Assembly (NCBI RefSeq): GCF_000003605.2
Contig: NW_003151655.1
Coordinates: 1 to 18,667, forward strand
Length of the DNA stretch: 18,667 nt
Origin: Saccoglossus kowalevskii
Taxonomy: Eukaryota; Hemichordata; Enteropneusta; Harrimaniidae
Direction: 5' to 3'
The position numbers and the translations under genes were made by a program. The notes under the pieces are model-generated. The model saw only the letters and a list, made by a program, of their open reading frames with translations. It searched no databases and was not told the DNA's origin. Shown here one piece after another: positions 10,141 through 18,661 of this stretch; the first letter of the stretch is position 1; the number at the start of each line of letters is the position of its first letter.

Positions 10141-11823
10141 CAGGTATACATGCACAATCCCTTGTTCAGTTCCAAATCATTGCACTCTGTACCAGCCAGG
10201 TATACACGCACAATCCCTTGTTCAGTTCCATCTCATTGTACTCTGTACCAGCCAGGTATACATGCACAATCCCTTGTTCGTATCTATCTCATTGCACTCT
10301 CTACCAGCCAGGTATACATGCACAATCCCTTGTTCAGTTCCACCTCATTGCACTCTGTGCCAGCCAGGTATACATGCACAATCCCTTGTCCAGTTCTATC
10401 TCATTGCACTCTGTACCAGCCAGGTATACACGCACAATCCCTTGTTCAGTTCATCTCATTGCACTCTGTACCAGCCAGGTATACATGCACAATCCCTTGT
10501 CCTGTTCCAACTCATTGCACTCTGTGCCAGCCAGGTATACATGCACATTCCCTTGTTCAGTTCTATTTAATTGCGCTCTGTACCAGCCAGGTATACATGC
10601 ACAAACCATTGTCCAGTTCTATCTCATTGCACGTGTGCCAGCCAGGTATACATGCACAATCCCTTGTCCTGTTCCAACTTATTGCACTCTGTGCCAGCCA
10701 GGTATACATGCACAATCCCTTGTCCAGTTCTATTTCATTGCACTCTGTGCCAGCCAGGTATACACGCATATTCCCTTGTCCAGTTCCATCTCATTGCACT
10801 TTGTGCCAGCCAGGTATACATGCACAATCCCTTGACCAGTTCTATCTCATTGCACTCTGTACAAGCCAGGTATACATGCACATTCCCTTGTCCAGTTCCA
10901 TCTCGTTGCACTCTGTACCAGCCAGGTATACATGCACAATCCTTTGTCCAGTTCCATCTCATTGCACTTTGTGCCAGCCAGGTATACATGCACAATCCCT
11001 TGTTCAGTTCCAACTCATTGCACTCTGTGCCCGCAATGTATAAATGCACAATCCCTTGTCCAGTTCCAAATCATTGCACTCTATACCAGCCAGGTATACA
11101 CGCACAATCCCTTGTTCAGTTCATCTCATTGCACTCTGTACCAGCCAGGTATACATGCACAATCCCTTGTCCTGTTCCAACTCATTGCACTCTGTGCCAT
11201 CCAGGTATACATGCACATTCCCTTGTTCAGTTCTATTTAATTGCACTCTGTACCAGCCAGGTATACATGCACATCCATTGTCCAGTCTATCTCATTGCAC
11301 TGTGTGCCAGCCAGGTATACATACACAATCCATTGTTCAATTCGATCTAATTTCACTCTGTGCCTGCAAGTTATAAATGCACAATCCCTTGTCCAGTTCC
11401 AACTCATTGCACTCTATACGAGCCACGTATACATGCACAATCCCTTGTTCAGTTCCATCTCATTGCACTAAATACCAGCCAGGTATACACGCACAATCCC
11501 TTGTTCAGTTCCATCTCATTGTACTCTGTACCAGCCAGGTATACATGCACAATCCCTTGTTCGTATCTATCTCATTGCACTCTCTACCAGCCAGGTATAC
11601 ATGCACAATCCCTTGTTCAGTTCCACCTCATTGCACTCTGTGCCAGCCAGGTATACATGCACAATCCCTTGTCCAGTTCTATCTCATTGCACTCTGTACC
11701 AGCCAGGTATACACGCACATTCCCTTGTTCAGTTCATCTCATTGCACTCTGTACCAGCCAGGTATACATGCACAATCCCTTGTCCTGTTCCAACTCATTG
11801 CACTCTGTGCCAGCCAGGTATAC
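10141..11823 (+). repeat. Mixed satellite with hybrid and 55-bp monomers
   Basis: Contains 55-bp monomers at 10421, 11091 and 11704, series-2 monomers K, L, M, G and H from 10811 to 11090, and a hybrid at 10755-10810 whose 5' half is T (GCATATTCCC) and 3' half is J (CTCATTGCACTTTGTGCC). Lost single bases occur near 10632 (GCACGTGTGCC) and 11271-11287. CTCTATACC, GATCTAATTTCAC and CACTAAATACC near 11082, 11344 and 11467 are local variants. Confidence 0.8.
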
Positions 11824-12270
11824 ATGCCATTCCCTTGTTCAGTTCTATTTAATTGCGCTCTGTACCAGCCAGGTATACATGCACAATCCATTGTCCAGTT
11901 CTATCTCATTGCACTGTGTGCCAGCCAGGTATACATGCACAATCCCTTGTCCTGTTCCAACTCATTGTACTCTGTGCCAGCCAGGTATACATGCACAATC
12001 CCTTGTCCAGTTCTATTTCATTGCACTCTGTGCCAGCCAGGTATACATGCATATTCCCTTGTCCAGTTCCATCTTATTGAACTCTGTACCAGCCAGGTAT
12101 AAATGCACGATTCCTTGTCCAGTTCTATCTTATTGCACTCTGTACCAGCCAGGTATAAATGCACAATCCCTTGTCCTGTTCCAACTCATTGCACTCTGTG
12201 CCAGCCAGGTATACATGCACAATCCCTTGTCCAGTTCTATTTCATTGCACTCTGTGCCAGCCAGGTATAC
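11824..12270 (+). repeat. 447-bp tandem duplication, first copy
   Basis: Eight monomers in the order Q, R, P, S, T, U, U/P hybrid and S, starting with the one-base-deleted form ATGCCATTCCC (ATGCACATTCCC elsewhere). That deletion makes the block 447 instead of 448 bp. Every base I compared with 12271-12717 is identical, including the private GCACGATTCC and the CATTGTACTC in P. Confidence 0.92.
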
Positions 12271-12717
12271 ATGCCATTCCCTTGTTCAGTTCTATTTAAT
12301 TGCGCTCTGTACCAGCCAGGTATACATGCACAATCCATTGTCCAGTTCTATCTCATTGCACTGTGTGCCAGCCAGGTATACATGCACAATCCCTTGTCCT
12401 GTTCCAACTCATTGTACTCTGTGCCAGCCAGGTATACATGCACAATCCCTTGTCCAGTTCTATTTCATTGCACTCTGTGCCAGCCAGGTATACATGCATA
12501 TTCCCTTGTCCAGTTCCATCTTATTGAACTCTGTACCAGCCAGGTATAAATGCACGATTCCTTGTCCAGTTCTATCTTATTGCACTCTGTACCAGCCAGG
12601 TATAAATGCACAATCCCTTGTCCTGTTCCAACTCATTGCACTCTGTGCCAGCCAGGTATACATGCACAATCCCTTGTCCAGTTCTATTTCATTGCACTCT
12701 GTGCCAGCCAGGTATAC
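12271..12717 (+). repeat. 447-bp tandem duplication, second copy
   Basis: Directly abuts the first copy and is identical to it by eye. Having the same private single-base deletion in both shows that the deletion came first and the eight-monomer segment was then duplicated. The sequence then continues as T at 12718, rather than beginning a third copy. Perfect identity makes this the most recent event visible, or an assembly duplication. Confidence 0.92.
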
Positions 12718-12848
12718 ATGCATATTCCCTTGTCCAGTTCCATCTTATTGAACTCTGTACCAGCCAGGTATAAATGCACAATTCCTTGTCCAGTTCTATC
12801 TTATTGCACTCTGTACCAGCCTGGTGTAAATGCACAATCCCTTGTCCA

Positions 12849-13072
12849 GTTCCATCTCATTGCACTTTGTGCCAGCCAGGTATACATGCACAATCCCTTG
12901 ACCAGTTCTATCTCATTGCACTCTGTACAAGCCAGGTATACATGCACATTCCCTTGTCCAGTTCCATCTCATTGCACTTTGTGCCAGCCAGGTATACATG
13001 CACAATCCCTTGACCAGTTCTATCTCATTGCACTCTGTACAAGCCAGGTATACATGCACATTCCCTTGTCCA
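12849..13072 (+). repeat. 112-bp dimer duplication (K-L twice)
   Basis: K monomers (CTTGACCAG, GTACAAGCC) start at 12877 and 12989. The L monomer at 12933 ends like J (CTCATTGCACTTTGTGCC), while the L at 13045 has the usual CTCGTTGC end. This is what misaligned exchange between the 3' half of J and the 5' half of L would give, duplicating two monomers. Just before it, the J monomer begins CTGGTGTAAATG near 12821, a private change. Confidence 0.78.
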
Positions 13073-13436
13073 GTTCCATCTCGTTGCACTCTGTACCAGC
13101 CAGGTATACATGCACAATCCTTTGTCCAATTCCAACTCATTGCACTCTGTACCAGCCACGTATACATGCACAATCCCTTGTTCAGTTCCATCTCATTGCA
13201 CTCTGTACCAGCCATGCATACATGCACAATCCCTTGTTCGTTTCCATCTCATTGCACTCTGTACCAGCCAGGTATACATGCCCAATCCCTTGTCCTGTTC
13301 CAACTCATTGCACTCTGTGCCAGCCAGGTATACATGCACAATCCCTTTTTCAGTTCTATTTAATTGCACTCTGTACCAGCCAGGTATACATGCACAATCC
13401 CTTGTTCAGTTCTATCTCATTGCACTCTGTACCAGC

Positions 13437-13988
13437 CAGGTATACACGCACAATCCCTTGTTCAGTTCATCTCTTTGCACTCTGTACCAGCCAGGTATAC
13501 ATGCACAATCCCTTGTCCTGTTCCAACTCATTGCACTCTGAGCCAGCCAGGTATACATGCACAATCCCTTGTCCAGTTCTATTTCATTGCACTCTGTGCC
13601 AGCCAGGTAAACATGCACATTCCCTTGTCCAGTTCCATCTTATTGCACTCTGTACCAGCCAGGTAAAAATGCACAATCCCTTGTCCAGTTCCATCTCATT
13701 GCACTTTGTGCTAGCCAGGTATACATACACAATCCCTTGACCAGTTCTATCTCATTGCACTCTGTGCCAGCCAGGTATACATGCACATTCCCTTGTCAAG
13801 TTCCATCTCATTGCACTCTGTACCAGCCAGGTATACATGCACAATCCTTTGTTCAGTTCCATCTCATTGCACTTTGTGCCAGGCAGGTATACATGCACAA
13901 TCCCTTGTCCAGTTCTATCTCATTGCACTCTGTATCAGCCAGGAATACATGCACAATCCCTTGTTCAGTTCCAACACATTGCACTCTG
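13437..13988 (+). repeat. Related copy of the 593-bp block, with cassette copy 5
   Basis: Same order as 8799-9391: ACACG 55-bp monomer, GAGCC monomer, S, cassette A-F (13604-13939), CAGGAATAC monomer and CCAACACATTG. It differs at CTCTTTGC, at CTATCTCATTGC in C and at GTTCAGTTCC in E, so it is more diverged than the 8799 and 14937 pair. It is cut off at about 13990 by a short monomer. Confidence 0.83.
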
Positions 13989-14485
13989 TACACGCACAAT
14001 CCCTTGTTCAGTTCCATCTCATTGTACTCTGTACCAGCCAGGTATACATGCACAATCCCTTGTTCGTATCTATCTCATTGCACTCTCTACCAGCCAGGTA
14101 TACATGCACAATCCCTTGTCCAGTTCTATCTCATTGCACTCTGTACCAGCCAGGTAAACACGCACAATCCCTTGTTCAGTTCATCTCATTGCACTCTGTA
14201 CGAGCCAGGTATACATGCACAATCCCTTGTCCTGTTCCAACTCATTGCACTCTGTGCCAGTCAGGTATACATGCACAATCCCTTGTTCAGTTCTATTTAA
14301 TTGCACTCTGTACCAGCCAGGTATACATGCACAATCCATTGTCCAGTTCTATCTCATTGCGCTTTGTGCCAGCCAGGTATACATGCACAATCCCTTGTCC
14401 AGTTCTATCTCATTGCACTCTGTGCCAGCCAGGTATACATGCACAATCCCTTGTCCATTTCTATTTCATTGCACTCTGTGCCAGC
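13939..14485 (+). repeat. Mixed satellite with a 43-bp truncated monomer
   Basis: Near 13988 CTCTGTAC runs directly into ACGCACAATCCC. Compared with intact neighbours, 13 bases are missing, leaving a 43-bp monomer. The missing piece is bounded by TAC on both sides. Then follow a TTCGTATC monomer, a 55-bp AAACACGC monomer (14151), a GTACGAGCC junction, the GTCAGG monomer near 14257 and the GCGCTTTGTGCC monomer near 14358, the lead-in shared with cassette copies 1, 2 and 8. Confidence 0.8.
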
Positions 14486-14766
14486 CAGGTAAACATGAAC
14501 ATTCCCTTGTCCAGTTCCATCTTATTGCACTCTGTACCAGCCAGGTAAAAATGCACAATCCCTTGTCCAGTTCCATCTCATTGCACTTTGTGCTAGCCAG
14601 GTATACATGCACATTCCCTTGTCAAGTTCCATCTCATTGCACTCTGTACCAGCCAGGTATACATGCACAATCCTTTGTCCAGTTCCATCTCATTGCACTT
14701 TGTGCCAGGCAGGTATACATGCACAAATCCCTTGTCCAGTTCTATCTCATTGCACTCTGTATCAGC
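14486..14766 (+). repeat. Cassette copy 6, lacking monomer C
   Basis: A and B are present, including the AACATGAACATTC change shared with copy 1, then GTGCTAGCC joins directly to D (ACATTCCCTTGTCAAG). Monomer C (ATACATACAC, CTTGACCAG) is precisely missing. One extra A in ATGCACAAATCCC makes the five monomers 281 bp. A further extra T follows at CAGGTTATAC. Confidence 0.87.
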
Positions 14767-14936
14767 CAGGTTATACATGCACAATCCCTTGTTCAGTTCC
14801 AACTCATTGCACTCTGTGCCAGCCAGGTATACATGCACATTCCCTTGTTCAGTTCTACTTAATTGCACTCTGTACCAGCCAGGTATACATGCACAATCCA
14901 TTGTTCAGTTCTATCTCATTGCACTGTGTTACCAGC

Positions 14937-15529
14937 CAGGTATACACGCACAATCCATTGTTCAGTTCATCTCATTGCACTCTGTACCAGCCAGGTATAC
15001 ATGCACAATCCCTTGTCCTGTTCCAACTCATTGCACTCTGAGCCAGCCAGGTATACATGCACAATCCCTTGTCCAGTTCTATTTCATTGCACTCTGTGCC
15101 AGCCAGGTAAACATGCACATTCCCTTGTCCAGTTCCATCTTATTGCACTCTGTACCAGCCAGGTAAAAATGCACAATCCCTTGTCCAGTTCCATCTCATT
15201 GCACTTTGTGCTAGCCAGGTATACATACACAATCCCTTGACCAGTTCTATCTAATTGCACTCTGTGCCAGCCAGGTATACATGCACATTCCCTTGTCAAG
15301 TTCCATCTCATTGCACTCTGTACCAGCCAGGTATACATGCACAATCCTTTGTCCAGTTTCATCTCATTGCACTTTGTGCCAGGCAGGTATACATGCACAA
15401 TCCCTTGTCCAGTTCTATCTCATTGCACTCTGTATCAGCCAGGAATACATGCACAATCCCTTGTTCAGTTCCAACACATTGCACTCTGTGCCAGCCAGGT
15501 ATACATGCACAATCCTTTGACCAGTTCCA
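14937..15529 (+). repeat. 593-bp block, right copy, containing cassette copy 7
   Basis: Near-perfect copy of 8799-9391, including cassette A-F at 15104-15439. After CCAGTTCCAA at 15529 it leaves the 8799 version and continues into CATCGCAC monomers. Its right part also takes part in a second duplication, with 16919-17540. Confidence 0.88.
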
Positions 15530-15707
15530 ACTCATCGCACTCTGTGCCAGCCAGGTATACATGCACAATCCCTTGTCCAGTTCCAACTCATTGCACTCTG
15601 TACCAGCCAGGTATACACGCACAATCCCTTGTTCAGTTCCAACTCATTGCACTCTGTACCAGCCAGGTATACATGCACAATCCCTTGTCCAGTTCCAACT
15701 CATCGCA
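15086..15707 (+). repeat. 622-bp block repeated 1833 bp downstream, left copy
   Basis: Aligns with 16919-17540: cassette A-F, CAGGAATAC monomer, CCAACACATTG, then a run of GTCCAGTTCCAACTC and ACACGCAC monomers up to CATCGCA. One monomer in the middle differs (about 15491-15551 has TTTGACCAG and CATCGCAC; the partner has GCCTGCAAGG, TATAAATG and CCAAATC), so a single unit was exchanged inside an otherwise matching block. Confidence 0.83.
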
Positions 15708-16106
15708 ATCTGTACCAGCCAGGTATACATGCACAATCCCTTGTTCAGTTCCATTTCATTGCACTTGTACCAGCAGGTATACATGCACAATCCTTGTTCG
15801 TTTCCATCTCATTGCACTCTGTACCAGCCAGGTATACATGCGCAATCCCTTGTCCTGTCCAACTCATGCACTCTGTGCCAGTCAGGTATACATGCACAAT
15901 CCCTTGTTCAGTTCTATTTAATTGCACTCTGTACCAGCCAGGTATACATGCACAATCCATTGTCCAGTTCTATCTCATTGCGCTTTGTGCCAGCCAGGTA
16001 TACATGCACAATCCCTTGTCCAGTTCTATCTCATTGCACTCTGTGCCAGCCAGGTATACATGCACAATCCCTTGTCCAGTTCTATTTCATTGCACTCTGT
16101 GCCAGC
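15708..16106 (+). repeat. Satellite with single-base deletions, then lead-in to cassette 8
   Basis: From about 15759 to 15870 at least five isolated bases are missing: GCACTTGTACC, CCAGCAGG, CAATCCTTG, CCTGTCCAAC and CTCATGCAC. The rest is regular: GTCAGG monomer near 15887, Q-type TTTAATTGCAC, GCGCTTTGTGCC near 15978, and S-type TATTTCATTG. The mirror image of 476-800, where insertions dominate. Confidence 0.8.
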
Positions 16107-16442
16107 CAGGTAAACATGCACATTCCCTTGTCCAGTTCCATCTTATTGCACTCTGTACCAGCCAGGTAAAAATGCACAATCCCTTGTCCAGTTCCATCTC
16201 ATTGCACTTTGTGCTAGCCAGGTATACATACACAATCCCTTGACCAGTTCTATTTCATTGCACTCTGTGCCAGCCAGGTATACATGCACATTCCCTTGTC
16301 AAGTTCCATCTCATTGCACTCTGTACCAGCCAGGTATACATGCACAATCCTTTGTCCAGTTCCATCTCATTGCACTTTGTGCCAGGCAGGTATACATGCA
16401 CAATCCCTTGTCCAGTTCTATCTCATTGCACTCTGTATCAGC
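16107..16442 (+). repeat. Six-monomer cassette A-B-C-D-E-F, copy 8
   Basis: Complete 336-bp cassette, close to consensus. Its only private mark that I see is TATTTCATTG instead of TATCTCATTG in C. It is followed by a monomer with GTTCAGTTCC and CATTGTACTC. Confidence 0.86.
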
Positions 16443-16936
16443 CAGGTATACATGCACAATCCCTTGTTCAGTTCCATCTCATTGTACTCTGTACCAGCCA
16501 GGTATAAATGCACAATCCAATTGTCCAGTTCCATCTCATTGCACTTTGTGCCAGCCAGGTATACATGCACATCCTGTCAGTCCACTCATGCATCTGTGCC
16601 AGCAATGTATAATGCACAATCCCTTGTCCAGTTCCAAATCATTGCACTCTATACCAGCCAGGTATACACGCACAATCCCTTGTTCAGTTCATCTCATTGC
16701 ACTCTGTACCAGCCAGGTATACATGCACAATCCCTCTCCTGTTCCAACTCATTGCACTCTGTGCCATCCAGGTATACATGCACATTCCCTTGTTCAGTTC
16801 TATTTAATTGCACTCTGTACCAGCCAGGTATACATGCACAATCCATTGTCCAGTTCTATCTCATTGCACTGTGTGCCAGCCAGGTATAAATGCACAATCC
16901 CTTGTCCTGTTCCAACTCATTGCACTCTGTGCCAGC
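16443..16936 (+). repeat. Mixed satellite with a badly eroded monomer
   Basis: At about 16563-16610 one monomer has lost about seven separate bases (ACATCCTGTCAGTCCACTC, CATGCATCTG, TATAATGC), and an extra AA occurs at CAATCCAATTG near 16516. Other monomers are ordinary: H-type CCAAATC, 55-bp ACACG monomer at 16659, GTGCCATCC junction near 16757, Q and R types, and GTATAAATGC near 16885. Confidence 0.8.
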
Positions 16937-17540
16937 CAGGTAAACATGCACATTCCCTTGTCCAGTTCCATCTTATTGCACTCTGTACCAGCCAGGTAAA
17001 AATGCACAATCCCTTGTCCAGTTCCATCTCATTGCACTTTGTGCTAGCCAGGTATACATACACAATCCCTTGACCAGTTCTATCTAATTGCACTCTGTGC
17101 CAGCCAGGTATACATGCACATTCCCTTGTCAAGTTCCATCTCATTGCACTCTGTACCAGCCAGGTATACATGCACAATCCTTTGTCCAGTTTCATCTCAT
17201 TGCACTTTGTGCCAGGCAGGTATACATGCACAATCCCTTGTCCAGTTCTATCTCATTGCACTCTGTATCAGCCAGGAATACATGCACAATCCCTTGTTCA
17301 GTTCCAACACATTGCACTCTGTGCCTGCAAGGTATAAATGCACAATCCCTTGTTCAGTTCCAAATCATTGCACTTTGTGCCAGCCAGGTATACATGCACA
17401 ATCCCTTGTCCAGTTCCAACTCATTGCACTCTGTACCAGCCAGGTATACACGCACAATCCCTTGTTCAGTTCCAACTCATTGCACTCTGTACCAGCCAGG
17501 TATACATGCACAATCCCTTGTCCAGTTCCAACTCATCGCA
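16919..17540 (+). repeat. 622-bp block, right copy, containing cassette copy 9
   Basis: Cassette A-F lies at 16937-17272 and shares with copies 3 and 7 the rare CTATCTAATTGC (C), AGTTTCATC (E) and CAGGAATAC after F. Copies 3, 7 and 9 therefore form one sub-family, separate from copies 1, 2, 4, 5, 6 and 8. Confidence 0.84.
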
Positions 17541-18295
17541 CTCTGTGCCAGCCAGGTATAAATGCACAATCCCTTGTCCAGTTCCAACTCATTGCACTCT
17601 GTACCAGCCACGTATACACGCACAATCCCTTGTTCAGTTCCAACTCATTGCACTCTGTACCAGCCATACATACATGCACAATCCCCTTGTCCAGTTCCAT
17701 CTCATCGCACTCTGTACCAGCCAGGTATACATGCACAATCCCTTGTCCTGTTCCAACTCATTGCACTCTGTGCCAGCCAGGTATACATGCACAATCCCTT
17801 GTTCAGTTTTATTTAATTGCACTCTGTACCAGCCAGGTATACATGCACAATCCCTTGTCCAGTTCTATCTCATTGCACTCTGTACCAGCCAGGTATACAC
17901 GCACAATCCCTTGTTCAGTTCATCTCATTGCACTCTGTACCAGCCAGGTATACATGCACAATCCCTTGTCCTGTTCCAACTCATTGCACTCTGTGCCAGC
18001 CAGGTATACATGCACAATCCCTTGTCAGTTCTATTTCATTGCACTCTGTGCCAGCCAGGTAAACATGCACATTCCCTTGTTCAGTTCATCTCATTGCACT
18101 CTGTACCAGCCAGGTATACATGCACAATCCCTTGTCCTGTTCCAACTCATTGCACTCTGTGCCAGCCAGGTATACATGCACATTCCCTTGTTCAGTTCTA
18201 TTTAATTGCACTCTGTACCAGCCAGGTATACATGCACAATCCATTGTCCAGTTCTATCTCATTGCACTGTGTGCCAGCCAGGTATACATGCACAT
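17541..18295 (+). repeat. Mixed satellite near the right edge
   Basis: GTCCAGTTCC and GTTCAGTTCC monomers with CATCGCAC near 17704, junction variants GCCACGTATAC and GCCATACATAC near 17607 and 17665, then a clean consensus monomer (17834-17889), a 55-bp monomer (17890), a one-base-deleted TTGTCAGTTC monomer near 18025, and a hybrid 55-bp monomer at 18056-18110. Q and R types lead into the final block. Confidence 0.82.
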
Positions 18296-18661
18296 TCCCT
18301 TGTTCAGTTCTATTTAATTGCGCTCTGTACCTGCCAGGTATACATGCACAATCCATTGTCCAGTTCTATCTCATTGCACTGTGTGCCAACCAGGTATACA
18401 TGCACAATCCCTTGTCCTGTTCCAACTCATTGCACTCTGTGCCAGCCAGGTATACATGCACAATCCCTTGTCCAGTTCTATTTCATTGCACTCTGTGCCA
18501 GCCAGGTATACATGCATATTCCCTTGTACAGTTCTATCTTATTGCACTCTGTACCAGCCAGGTATAAATGCACAATCCCTTGTCCAGTTCTATCTTATTG
18601 CACTCTGTACCAGCCAGGTATAAATGCACAATCCCTTGTCCAGTTCCATCTCATTGCACTT
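18296..18661 (+). repeat. 366-bp copy of 6353-6718
   Basis: Identical by eye to 6353-6718, including the paired rare marks GTACCTGCC and GTGCCAACC that occur together only here and there. The offset is 11943 bp. The match is ended by a one-base deletion (CACTTGTGCC against CACTTTGTGCC) six bases before the window ends, so the block probably continues outside. Confidence 0.9.
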
